Shown one piece after another: positions 41,343 to 49,106 of a DNA stretch of 64,000 nt (the stretch's first letter is position 1; each line of letters begins with the position of its first letter). This DNA comes from Flammeovirga pacifica (GTDB lineage Bacteria; Bacteroidota; Bacteroidia; Cytophagales; Flammeovirgaceae), in the NCBI RefSeq assembly GCF_000807855.2, contig NZ_JRYR02000001.1, forward strand, positions 3,533,175 to 3,597,174. The letters run 5' to 3'. The notes under the pieces were generated by a model. The model was given only the letters and a program-made list of their open reading frames with translations. It searched no databases and was not told the DNA's origin. Position numbers and translations under genes: made by a program.

Positions 41343-44300
41343 TGATCGCTAATGAAACAATTGAAGCGGTCAGAAACTTACCAATTGAAGAAGTAGTTGA
41401 TCGCTATGTAGAACTTAAAAGAAAAGGGAAATATTACTTTGGTAAGTCTCCCTTTTCTGAAGACAAAACAGCCTCTTTTTCTGTAACTCCATCCAAAGGA
41501 ATTTTTAAATGTTTTTCCTCTGAAAAATTTGGGGATGCAATCAAGTTTATCCAGGAACTAAAAGGGTTGTCATTTACAGATGCTGTAAAGCAAATTTGCC
41601 AAGACCAAGGAATTCAACTTCAGTACATACAAACAAATATTTATTCAGCTGAAGAAAAAAAGAAACGTGAAGAAGCTAGAAAGAAAAAAGAAACTACTCA
41701 GATAGTTTTAAATTTTGCACTTAATTTTTTCTTAGCTCAAGATTTTCCTGACAAGTTTAAAAAGGTTAGAAAATTTACAGAAACAATAATTGATCAGTAT
41801 AAGGTTGGATATGCTCCTTATGGTAATAAGCTTTTTGAAGCCTTACAAAAAGAACAGTTTGATTTAGAAGTCTGCATTGAAGCTGGTCTAATTGGTAAGG
41901 GTGATAATGGGTATTATGACTATTTCAGAGGAAGGGTAATTTTCCCAATTTTTGATGACTGGGGACAAATACTTTCCTTTACGGGAAGAACCGATGCTTA
42001 TTATTTCCCTTCAGATGTTGAAGCTCTAAAAAAAGAGAAAAAACATATACCTCAAAAATATTTTAATTCTCCTGATTCTGTTTGGCAAAAAGGGAAACAC
42101 CTGTATGGTTTACATCTTGCGAAAGAAGGTATAAAAAAATATGAATTTGCAATTTTAGTAGAAGGTACTACTGATGTTATGCGATTAGCACAACATGAGT
42201 ATAATAATGCAGTGGCCCCATGTGGTACAGCTTTTACAGAAGATCAAATAAAGCTTTTAAAGAAATATACTGATAACGTTCTTATCATTGCTGATAACGA
42301 TATTTCAAAAAGAGAAGGAAAAAAAGGGAAAGGAGTAGCGAGTATGGAAGAACATGCTGTTCGTTTACTTCATGCAGGTTTTAAGAAAGTAGATGTTTTA
42401 ATTCCTGAAGTAGAAGGAACAGACCCTGATGGTTTTCTCAAGCTAAAAAGAAAGAATGAGGTAGATAAATTCATTTATGCTAAAATGAGTTTTTTAGATC
42501 ATTACCTTTTAAATTATTGTACAGCTGAAGGAGCAGCAGGAGCAGCTGAAAGAACGGATGCTATAACATGGGCTGGAGAAGTAATAAGTAATATTCCTGA
42601 TGAATTATTCCGACAAAGTGCGTATGAAAACTTATGTAATAAATGGAAGCCATTCAAGCATTTTAAACTACCTAAAAAGCAAGAAGAAATTACACTTCCT
42701 GAAGGTATTGGTCAAGAGTCTAGAGATGATTTCTTTGAATTTCAGTTCTATGAAAAAGACAATAGCTATTACACCTCAGAAGGAAAAAAAGGAGAACGTA
42801 GAATATGTGCTTTCACGATGCAATATCTGTATTTTGTTGTAACAGATGATATTCCTTTATTCATTATCAGATTTAAAAATGCTTTTGGTAGAATAGCAGT
42901 AAAAGCATTCACTTCAGATGCTACAATTGTAGTTAATGAGTTTAGAAAGCAAGTAGCAAGAATCTATGGTAGATTCATATTTGAAGGAAAAGAAGAAGAT
43001 CTGAATAAGATTAATATGAAGTTAAGAGGTGGCTTAAAAAAAGCAGAAGAGCCTCAAGTTATAGGTCATGATAATCATGGTTTCTATATTTTTGGTAATG
43101 GTATTTTGAAAGATAATCAACTATTAAAGCCGGATGAATTTGGAGTTGTAAGAGTCACATTTCCTATAACAGATAATGACTCATTCATGAAAATAGAAAA
43201 AGATACTGTTATTGATATAGCAGGTAAAGACTATTTGATTGAAGATACTGAAAAAGCAAAAAATGACCTGGGGGATAAACTACCCTCACTTATCAAAAAC
43301 AAACAAATTAATAGATTAAAGTTTTTCTTCCTTCCATTTGCTGACAAAAGAGGAATTGTTCCGGAAGGTGATTACAGAGCACAACAACTAATGATTATTG
43401 ATATGAATTCAAAGCTAACATTTGAAAGCTGGTCAAAACATCTTAGAGATGTACATGGTGACCATTCTATACTTATGACAGGATACTACATAATGTCTCT
43501 CTTTAGAGATGTGGTTTATGATCATAATAACAGCTATGCACCTTTATTGAGTTTGTTTGGTCCTCCAGGTACAGGAAAAAGTACAGCAGGCCGTTCACTA
43601 GCTAGAATGTGGGGAGCAAACCATTGTGAAGAAGAAGGGATGAATATTAACAATGATACAGCAAGGGGTATTGAAAGCTATGTGAATAAGTTTAGCAATA
43701 CTATTATGTGGGTGAATGAATTTTCAAGACAATTAGGAAAGGATAGTTCAGCTAAACTTGAGCTTCTGAAACAATTTGCTGGAGGTTCAGAAAGAAAGAC
43801 AAAAACTACAAAACAGTATAAAAGCAATAATGCTAAAAATAGGAATGGGACAATCATTTCAGGACAGGATTCAGTAAACTTTGATCCTGGTTTAAATGAC
43901 CGTTGTATTCCTTTGAAATTTGAACCTGTAGCACACAACAAAGAAGCTTTTGCAATACTAAAAAATCATGAATCTTCAGGACGTTGTACAGCAGTTACAA
44001 GAGAGCTTCTAAACTATCGAAATGTATTTAGTGATACCTATATAGCTACAGCGGGCAATGTTCGAAGTGAATTAGAAAAGCGATTACAAAAAGAAGTTGA
44101 GAAAGGAAGATTGACCAATTTTCCGGACGAAAGAATTATTCTTAATGTAGAATCTGTAGTAGCTCCAATTGTTGTTTTTAAAGATCTTTTGAAATTTTCA
44201 TTCACAGAAGAAGAGCTTTTTGAAGAAGCTATAAAAAATATCAAGTATAAGGTATCTATCAAGAAGTCTAATAATGAAGTAGCAACATTCTTTTCAGTTA

Positions 44301-44941
44301 TTGGTGCAGCTGGACTTGTCTATGGTAATCACTATAAAATTGAAAAAGAGAACGATGGAACGGGCCGTAATAAACTATTCTTAAGATTAAGAACAATTAT
44401 GCCTCTTTATAGATCGGCATCACAAAGACAAGGTATGTCTCCTTTTAATGAGAGTGACATCAAAGATATGTTATTGATGCATAGAGCAGCAGACAATAAA
44501 GAGAAAGTAGAGGAACGCTTTAAATTAGGTGATAGAAATAAATGGGTGAATTTCCCCCGTATCAACAAATACAGTACTTCAGCTTTAGTATTGGACTATG
44601 ACATTCTATCCAATGAAGGATTAGACACACTGAATAAAGAAGTTGGAGGAGCTGAACCTATGAGTAGTAATAAACCTGATGAAAAGACAGAGAAGAAAAC
44701 AGATACTCCTAAACACCCATTAGATGAATACTTTAATACTGATAAAATAAAAGTCACTGATTTTACAAAAGCATATATACTTAAATCAGGAAAAGGCTCA
44801 GTAGATGGCCATAAGTATATAAATGGTATGATCAGAAAGGGACTAGCAAAACGGGTGCGCATAGCTTGGCAAGAGCTAAACGAAAACAATCAAGAAATAC
44901 AAGTATCACATGAAACAATTGTAAAACTATTTAAGAAATGA
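41342..44941 (+). CDS. Primase-helicase fusion protein
   Basis: 1,199 residues. Residues ~1-95 align with the DnaG CHC2 zinc finger (GKSPFSEDKTASFSVTP, IFKCFSSEKFGDAIKF), but only one of the four zinc ligands is kept, since Cys-Pro-Phe-His has become Ser-Pro-Phe-Ser. A TOPRIM primase core follows with VEGTTDVMR (Glu ~271) and ADND (~316). A C-terminal ATPase has Walker A FGPPGTGKST at about 739 and WVNEF (~790), as in SF3/AAA replicative helicases. One protein can thus make primers and unwind DNA at the phage origin. It is followed by two small genes and an iteron array. Confidence 0.85.
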   Translation: MIANETIEAVRNLPIEEVVDRYVELKRKGKYYFGKSPFSEDKTASFSVTPSKGIFKCFSSEKFGDAIKFIQELKGLSFTDAVKQICQDQGIQLQYIQTNIYSAEEKKKREEARKKKETTQIVLNFALNFFLAQDFPDKFKKVRKFTETIIDQYKVGYAPYGNKLFEALQKEQFDLEVCIEAGLIGKGDNGYYDYFRGRVIFPIFDDWGQILSFTGRTDAYYFPSDVEALKKEKKHIPQKYFNSPDSVWQKGKHLYGLHLAKEGIKKYEFAILVEGTTDVMRLAQHEYNNAVAPCGTAFTEDQIKLLKKYTDNVLIIADNDISKREGKKGKGVASMEEHAVRLLHAGFKKVDVLIPEVEGTDPDGFLKLKRKNEVDKFIYAKMSFLDHYLLNYCTAEGAAGAAERTDAITWAGEVISNIPDELFRQSAYENLCNKWKPFKHFKLPKKQEEITLPEGIGQESRDDFFEFQFYEKDNSYYTSEGKKGERRICAFTMQYLYFVVTDDIPLFIIRFKNAFGRIAVKAFTSDATIVVNEFRKQVARIYGRFIFEGKEEDLNKINMKLRGGLKKAEEPQVIGHDNHGFYIFGNGILKDNQLLKPDEFGVVRVTFPITDNDSFMKIEKDTVIDIAGKDYLIEDTEKAKNDLGDKLPSLIKNKQINRLKFFFLPFADKRGIVPEGDYRAQQLMIIDMNSKLTFESWSKHLRDVHGDHSILMTGYYIMSLFRDVVYDHNNSYAPLLSLFGPPGTGKSTAGRSLARMWGANHCEEEGMNINNDTARGIESYVNKFSNTIMWVNEFSRQLGKDSSAKLELLKQFAGGSERKTKTTKQYKSNNAKNRNGTIISGQDSVNFDPGLNDRCIPLKFEPVAHNKEAFAILKNHESSGRCTAVTRELLNYRNVFSDTYIATAGNVRSELEKRLQKEVEKGRLTNFPDERIILNVESVVAPIVVFKDLLKFSFTEEELFEEAIKNIKYKVSIKKSNNEVATFFSVIGAAGLVYGNHYKIEKENDGTGRNKLFLRLRTIMPLYRSASQRQGMSPFNESDIKDMLLMHRAADNKEKVEERFKLGDRNKWVNFPRINKYSTSALVLDYDILSNEGLDTLNKEVGGAEPMSSNKPDEKTEKKTDTPKHPLDEYFNTDKIKVTDFTKAYILKSGKGSVDGHKYINGMIRKGLAKRVRIAWQELNENNQEIQVSHETIVKLFKK

Positions 44942-45138
44942 CAACAAAAGCCCAATTAGTAGTTTCAGAAATAGCTCATTCTGAAGCTAAAGAAAAATCA
45001 AATGATTCATTGCTTATGAGTAAGACATTTAAAAAATGGAAACTGGAAGAGAAAAATAATGATGGAAGGTTTGATGGAGCTATAAAGTATATAAAAAGAG
45101 ATATTAAACAATTAAAAGGAAATGTTAGTTACAGTTGA
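44938..45138 (+). CDS. Small phage protein downstream of primase-helicase
   Basis: 66 residues, charged, overlapping the previous stop by 4 bases (ATGA). No motif. Overlaps the next small gene by 17 bases. Confidence 0.55.
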   Translation: MTTKAQLVVSEIAHSEAKEKSNDSLLMSKTFKKWKLEEKNNDGRFDGAIKYIKRDIKQLKGNVSYS

Positions 45139-45292
45139 CTTTAATAGAAGTATTCTCTCATTAGATGAATATTTCAGAGAAACAGAAGAAAGAAGGATTG
45201 ATTTTACTTATTGTAAACCCAAAAGAGAGAAAGAATCAAACTATCAGTTTTCAAGGCAGAGTCATAATGCAAAGTATAAAAGAGTAAAGTAA
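45122..45292 (+). CDS. Tiny basic phage protein
   Basis: 56 residues, MLVTVDFNRSILSLDEYF..., with a very basic C-terminus (KPKREKE, AKYKRVK). Short, but in an operon position with the typical overlap, and a terminator follows 21 bases later. Confidence 0.5.
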   Translation: MLVTVDFNRSILSLDEYFRETEERRIDFTYCKPKREKESNYQFSRQSHNAKYKRVK

Positions 45293-45312
45293 TATAGTTA
45301 GTTTTTGAGTCT

Positions 45313-45348
45313 AGAGGTACACGTTATTGATGTGTACCTCTTTTTTTA
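45313..45348 (+). terminator. Terminator of the replication operon
   Basis: AGAGGTACAC / GTGTACCTCT perfect stem, 9-base loop, seven Ts. Confidence 0.92.
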
Positions 45349-45456
45349 TCTTAGAATAATACAATATATTTCAAAGTGTTAAAATAACTAAACATATTAT
45401 TTGCCTACACGGGTATGTAGTGCTTTTTAGGTGTTTTTCATTTTATATGGGGGTAT

Positions 45457-45806
45457 GTTTCCATGAGTTTCCAAGGTTTTAACACGAAGTACAAATTCTT
45501 TTATATATATTATTCTATTAATCAATTACTTATATATATCTAACTAATAGAATAGTTATATAATAACCTTGGAAACTCTTGGAAACTCATGGAAACAACC
45601 CCTATTTTCTTGGAAACTCACCCTTATTTCTTGGAAACAGGTCTGTATTCTTGGAAACTCAAGAAAAAACAGCAAAATCGAGTTTCCAAGATTTGGGGGG
45701 TAGTTTCCAAGATTACACCTTTCTTGGAAAGTGCTTTCCAAGGTGTTAATGTATTGATATTTAATTAATTAAGTGTATAAAATAGTGATTCTTGGAAACT
45801 TGGAAA
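45457..45806. repeat. Iteron-like TTGGAAA array, candidate replication origin
   Basis: Twelve exact copies: TTGGAAA at 45569, 45579, 45610, 45631, 45651, 45724, 45792, 45800 and the reverse TTTCCAA at 45468, 45683, 45704, 45735, plus ATGGAAA at 45589 and TTTCCAT at 45458. Many extend to CTTGGAAACTC. Two pairs face each other. Between 45490 and 45566 lies a stretch of TATATA-rich DNA suited to unwinding. No gene covers the region, and it follows the primase-helicase operon. Confidence 0.7.
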
Positions 45807-45912
45807 GATTTCGGGTGGGGTATGATGAAATGAAAAGTTTTTTTGAGAAAAAATTGTGAGGTTTCTTGATATTTATTGGATTAATGAAACTTTTAATATT
45901 ATTTAATTATAT

Positions 45913-45920
45913 TATATTTG
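45913..45920 (+). promoter_or_regulatory. -7 box for the 45948-46932 gene pair
   Basis: TATATTTG; the ATG at 45948 is about 22 bases after the expected start of transcription. This also argues against the TTG start inside the box at 45918. Confidence 0.5.
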
Positions 45921-45947
45921 GGTATTAATCAATTAAAAGCAAACTTG

Positions 45948-46376
45948 ATGACTTCTAGAGGCGGTAAAAAAGATCACACTTCTAACTATAAAAACAGTAA
46001 AAACTATAAAAGGAACCAACAAAATAAGAATAGGTATCAACCTAATATGTGGGGATTCTTAAGAGATGTAATTATTCAATCTATGAATAAAGGCTTGATT
46101 TTGCCTTTGTTTGGAGGATTGGGTATGTTACTATTATTAAGTAAAATGTCAGAGGAAGCTATAGATGAGTTAGTGTTCAAATTATTAGAGTTATTTACAA
46201 CTAGTTATGGTCTTGGAATTGGTTGGATTGTTGCCGTATCACTAGCCTATGGTTGGTATACTAACAGTAAAGGATTAAGAAAGTTACATCAAGCAGAAAT
46301 AGAAAGATTATCTCAAGAGAAGTCAGATTTGCAACGAAATACATTAAAAACACGTTTAAGTACAACTACAAAATAA
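45948..46376 (+). CDS. Two-TM phage membrane protein
   Basis: 142 residues: an Asn/Lys-rich N-terminus, TM helices at about 50-68 (LILPLFGGLGMLLLLS) and 86-105 (GIGWIVAVSLAYGWY), and a basic coiled C-terminus. Holin-like in layout but far from the endolysin. Forms a pair with 46384, with own promoter and terminator, as lysogen-expressed accessory genes often do. Confidence 0.6.
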   Translation: MTSRGGKKDHTSNYKNSKNYKRNQQNKNRYQPNMWGFLRDVIIQSMNKGLILPLFGGLGMLLLLSKMSEEAIDELVFKLLELFTTSYGLGIGWIVAVSLAYGWYTNSKGLRKLHQAEIERLSQEKSDLQRNTLKTRLSTTTK

Positions 46377-46383
46377 TAAAATT

Positions 46384-46932
46384 ATGGCTATAGGTATATT
46401 AATTTTTACTCTATTCGCTATTTTCCATTTTGTTTATGAAGGAATTATACTTCCAAACAAAAGATTAGAGTACAGATACAAATTATTTGCTCTTAGAGAT
46501 CAATTAAGAGTATTAAAATCGAATAATGAGAAAGAATTAAATGATGAGTTATTTTTAATTCTTGATGACTCAATTAGTACTACAATTCAATATCTCCCAT
46601 ATTTTTCATTATCTTTTTTAAGAGATGCTGAGAAAATACTAAACAAGGATGATAAGTATATTGAAATTGTTGAGGAAAGAAAAAAGAAGTTTAATAACTG
46701 TAAAATTGAAGAATTTCATGAAATAAAAAATAAGCTTTCAGATTATAGTTTTGATGTTTTAGCTTTTAACTCAGGGGGATGGTTACCAATTGGTTTTCCT
46801 GTTTATCTTTTAGGTAAAGTATTCCATTCATTAGCAGGTATTTTTAAGGAAATGAAAGAATTTTCAAAAAATATACCTTTTTCCTCAGAAAAGGAGTTTA
46901 AAAGACTTGATCATTCAAGTTTAGTTTGTTAA
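46384..46932 (+). CDS. Membrane-associated phage protein, unknown
   Basis: 182 residues: one N-terminal TM (IGILIFTLFAIFHFVYEGII), a charged helical middle, and a second hydrophobic stretch around 130-150 (GGWLPIGFPVYLLGKVFHSL). No known family. Seven bases after the preceding gene and before a strong terminator. A role in lysogeny such as exclusion is a guess from position. Confidence 0.55.
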   Translation: MAIGILIFTLFAIFHFVYEGIILPNKRLEYRYKLFALRDQLRVLKSNNEKELNDELFLILDDSISTTIQYLPYFSLSFLRDAEKILNKDDKYIEIVEERKKKFNNCKIEEFHEIKNKLSDYSFDVLAFNSGGWLPIGFPVYLLGKVFHSLAGIFKEMKEFSKNIPFSSEKEFKRLDHSSLVC

Positions 46933-46972
46933 AAAAAGGCTTCATTCGAAAATTTGAATGAAGCCTTTTTTA
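46933..46972. terminator. Bidirectional terminator
   Basis: GGCTTCATTC / GAATGAAGCC perfect stem with A run before and T run after; serves both converging transcripts. Confidence 0.92.
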
Positions 46973-46974
46973 TA

Positions 46975-47304
46975 TCATTCCCCCTCACTCAACCCACTAA
47001 TAAACTTCTCATAGCTTTCATCATAAAACTTCTCATACTTCAGTAGCTCCACATGTAACACCTCCATTCCTCCAGGAGTAATAACAAATCTTTCAAAGCA
47101 ATCTTCAGTAGTACCAATTACCCAGTTGTTATGTAAAGTACCTATATCAGTAGGTTCAAGAGTAATCTTATTTACATCTTCTCCAGGATAACTTATAAAA
47201 ATCATATTTGCACGAATGCAAGTATTTACAATTTGCTGAACAGATGTATTAAAATGATCAGCAGCTTCCTGTACTGTTTTATTTATTGATCTTGATTTTG
47301 TCAT
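46975..47304 (-). CDS. Small phage protein with HTH-like start
   Basis: 109 residues. Residues ~5-32 (INKTVQEAADHFNTSVQQIVN) look like a helix-turn-helix (VQEAADHFNTSVQQI), and the rest is alpha/beta and acidic. It overlaps the next minus-strand gene by 26 bases and is the last gene of that leftward operon. Confidence 0.55.
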   Translation of the reverse strand: MTKSRSINKTVQEAADHFNTSVQQIVNTCIRANMIFISYPGEDVNKITLEPTDIGTLHNNWVIGTTEDCFERFVITPGGMEVLHVELLKYEKFYDESYEKFISGLSEGE

Positions 47305-47506
47305 GTTCTTCTAATTCAGATTTTGAGTAAGACATACCTTTGTAAATTTCGAAATTATCCATTGAAACGAAATCTTTTTTTTCTCTAGAGAAATAGGTTT
47401 GAAGAGTATTAAGACTGATGCCAGTGTAAAGGGCTGCAGCTGCTACTGAGCTAACAAATTTGAATTCGTTGGTTTCAGTATTTTTTATGAAAATTGTTGC
47501 TCTCAT
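47279..47506 (-). CDS. Small HTH-like DNA-binding protein
   Basis: 75 residues from MRATIFIKN. Residues ~18-38 (VSSVAAAALYTGISLNTLQTYF) fit a short HTH of the kind that reads VxxAAxxxGxSxxTL. An upstream in-frame start (47599) would place the operator at 47584-47610 inside the gene, so 47506 is preferred. The 27-bp operator 78 bases upstream also occurs at the Gp88-type gene, so this protein may regulate both. Confidence 0.55.
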   Translation of the reverse strand: MRATIFIKNTETNEFKFVSSVAAAALYTGISLNTLQTYFSREKKDFVSMDNFEIYKGMSYSKSELEEHDKIKINK

Positions 47507-47583
47507 ACTATAAAATAGGGGTTGCTTTTTTTTTAGCACAACCGCACTGCCCCGGAGTAAAGATACTAATAAAATACCACTCA

Positions 47584-47610
47584 TACAAAATAATGTCACT
47601 ATATTGTATA
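47584..47610. promoter_or_regulatory. 27-bp operator, copy A
   Basis: Inverted repeat TACAAAATA ... TATATTGTATA around ATGTCAC. Same layout as three copies at 48460-48577. On the minus strand the left arm reads TATTTTG, close to a -7 box. Confidence 0.6.
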
Positions 47611-47690
47611 TGTTTTTTACTCCTTTATAAGGGCGTGCAATTATACGATTTTCAAACTTTATTGATTATTGAGATTGTACCCCGAAGGGC

Positions 47691-47729
47691 GAAGAAGAAA
47701 GAAAGTTTTTTAGGCTTTCTTTCTTCTTC
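47691..47729. terminator. Perfect 15-bp hairpin at the 3' end of the Gp88-type gene
   Basis: GAAGAAGAAAGAAAG pairs perfectly with CTTTCTTTCTTCTTC around a 9-base loop that holds the stop codon of gene 47710. No U run follows; perhaps a 3' stabilising structure. Confidence 0.6.
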
Positions 47730-48405
47730 TTGAGAAGACCGCTTTAGACTCCTCAGATCCTTTTGCTTGGGTTCCATGAAGAAGAAGAGCGAACTTTTCA
47801 ACTTTTGGATCATAAGCGAGAGAATCATCTGAATCAATCGGAATTCCCATTTCTTGAGCTTCTGAGGGGTATTTTACTACCACCGCCTCTCTGAGTTGAT
47901 ACTCATTGATTAAGTGATCGTAACGGCCTCCTCTCGAAGCGGTCAACACTAAGTTATCAGGGATTGAATCAAGACATTCAATCCAGTAGTTTATGCTTTT
48001 AGTGTAAGCATAAAAAACAATGTCTTGATTTTGTCTTGCGATCTCAACCCATGCTTGAAAGTAATTTCTATTAAAGAAATCGCCACTTGCATGAATTCTG
48101 AATAGTTTCTCTCTCCTTCTCAGGTCTCCGATAACGTCCTCAGTGATCTTTTCAACCATTTGATCTTTGCTAAGCTTCACAAGCTGTATAAAGTTGTTAT
48201 TTCTTGAAGTCCTAACATTCTTTCTTAAGCTCTCAATAGAAGCTGCAAAACACCTAAACTTTCCTTTTTGCTGAAGCTTTCCAGTTTCTTTATTTGCTTT
48301 TGCTAAACAATCTAAAGCACCTGGGCAACTGTGGCCGGCTGGAAGGTTAAAATTAGGAGTATCTCCTAATTTTGTGTTTGACCTTGAAACAGTCAATCTC
48401 ATCAT
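47710..48405 (-). CDS. Gp88-family phage protein
   Basis: 231 residues. Motifs HSCPGALDCLAKA, KFRCFAAS, LFRIHASGDFFNRNYFQAW, FYAYTKS and LVLTASRGGRYD match the Gp88 family known from mycobacteriophages and other phages, whose function is not established. The fold pattern (R.H.SGDF, Y.YTKS strands) recalls TIM-barrel radical-SAM-like proteins. Cys residues at the N-terminal part (CPGALDC and FRC) could bind a metal or Fe-S cluster, but the CxxxCxxC motif is absent. It is transcribed alone leftwards from a promoter embedded in three 27-bp operators. Confidence 0.75.
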   Translation of the reverse strand: MMRLTVSRSNTKLGDTPNFNLPAGHSCPGALDCLAKANKETGKLQQKGKFRCFAASIESLRKNVRTSRNNNFIQLVKLSKDQMVEKITEDVIGDLRRREKLFRIHASGDFFNRNYFQAWVEIARQNQDIVFYAYTKSINYWIECLDSIPDNLVLTASRGGRYDHLINEYQLREAVVVKYPSEAQEMGIPIDSDDSLAYDPKVEKFALLLHGTQAKGSEESKAVFSRRRKKA

Positions 48406-48459
48406 GTCAATTTTAAGTTTGGTTAAACTCTAAATGAAGGCGTTTCCCTCATTGTTCTA

Positions 48460-48577
48460 TACAAATATACGTCACTATATTGTATAAAGCAACTATTAAG
48501 TACAAAAATATGACACTATTTTGTATATTTTCTTTTAATAAAAAAAGTTGTACAAAATAGTGTCATTATATTGTATA
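48460..48577. promoter_or_regulatory. Three 27-bp operators upstream of the Gp88-type gene
   Basis: Copies at 48460-48486, 48501-48527 and 48551-48577 share TACAAA..(9-11 variable)..CA(C/T)TAT(A/T)TTGTATA, with spacing of 41 and 50 bases between starts. In the first, the minus strand reads TATATTTG (a -7 box) with GTTG 20 bases upstream, giving a transcript starting about 60 bases before ATG 48405. So operator and promoter overlap. Confidence 0.65.
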
Positions 48578-48657
48578 GTAACAAAATAATGCGTAACTTG
48601 AGGACGGGGGAGTGTGGTCGTTTATAAAAAAAGCTCCCAATTTGATTTTCAGTTAAA

Positions 48658-48671
48658 GAATCAATTGATTC
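48658..48671. promoter_or_regulatory. Inverted-repeat operator, copy 4 (exact)
   Basis: GAATCA-AT-TGATTC, a 14-bp perfect palindrome in a gene-free region. It is followed 70 bases later by a terminator, so it may control a short RNA. Confidence 0.6.
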
Positions 48672-48674
48672 ATT

Positions 48675-48776
48675 TTAAATAAATCATTATATTAGAAGCT
48701 CATTAAGTCACTAATGATACATTTGAAGATTATCATTTTAGAGTTGTTCATGGAATGTGAACAACTCTTTTTTTAT
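48675..48776 (+). ncRNA. Possible short RNA ending in a terminator
   Basis: No reading frame, but a strong terminator (AGAGTTGTTCA/TGAACAACTCT with seven Ts, 48740-48776) closes a stretch that begins at operator copy 4. No good -7 box was found, so the call is weak; the terminator itself is clear. Confidence 0.35.
48740..48776 (+). terminator. Rightward terminator in a gene-free region
   Basis: An 11-bp perfect stem with a 7-base loop, then TTTTTTT. No plus-strand gene lies within 1.8 kb upstream. Confidence 0.88.
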
Positions 48777-48786
48777 TGCACTTTTT

Positions 48787-48864
48787 CCACTTCTTAAATC
48801 TGAGGAAGTAAAAAGACATAACGAACACTAAGTGTATGTTGGTAACTACTTCCACTTCTTAAAT
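48787..48864. repeat. Direct repeat near the integrase operon
   Basis: CCACTTCTTAAAT occurs at 48787-48799 and 48852-48864, each followed by (C/T)TGA(A)GGA(A)GTAA. A third, partial ACTTCTTAAA follows at about 48876. Spacing is 65 bases. Confidence 0.5.
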
Positions 48865-48999
48865 TTGAAGGAGTAACTTCTTAAAAAATGAGAACTCATA
48901 TAAGTTATTATTAGTTATTCTTTTAATACATATATAATTATATCTTTTAGGAAGTGATTTTTAGAGGTTGGATGGAATCCGAAAGTTTAGGCAAAGAAA

Positions 49000-49033
49000 A
49001 ACCCTCAAACTTGTTATGAACAAGATGAGGGCC
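49000..49033 (-). terminator. Terminator of the integrase operon
   Basis: On the minus strand CCCTCATCTTGTTC / AACAAGTTTGAGGG folds with bulges, followed by TTTTTC. Confidence 0.75.
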
Positions 49034-49106
49034 ACTGCTTAACGATTCATGTTGCAATAATAATACTTTACATTTATTTACAAAAAAGTGCAAAGTGTTA
49101 TTTTTT

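Larger units (their letters stand above)
45349..45947. other. 600-base gene-free region holding the iteron array
   Basis: Besides the repeats it contains a pair ACACGGGTATGTAG / TATGGGGGTATG near 45410-45456 and the TATATTTG promoter box at 45913-45920 for the next gene. The minus-strand open frame at 45556-45741 is a by-product of the repeats. Confidence 0.55.

Noticed and set aside
45556..45741. 61-residue minus-strand frame in the iteron array
   Set aside because: Its repeats (FQE, FPR) are translations of the TTTCCAAG motif.
45457..45806. CRISPR array
   Set aside because: Repeat unit is only about 7-11 bases, in both orientations and at irregular spacing, with no cas genes.
47494..47733. 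79-residue plus-strand frame
   Set aside because: It lies over the operator and start of minus-strand genes and has chance-like composition.
47652..47837. 61-residue minus-strand frame over the end of the Gp88-type gene
   Set aside because: Different phase of the same DNA, dominated by the purine-rich hairpin.
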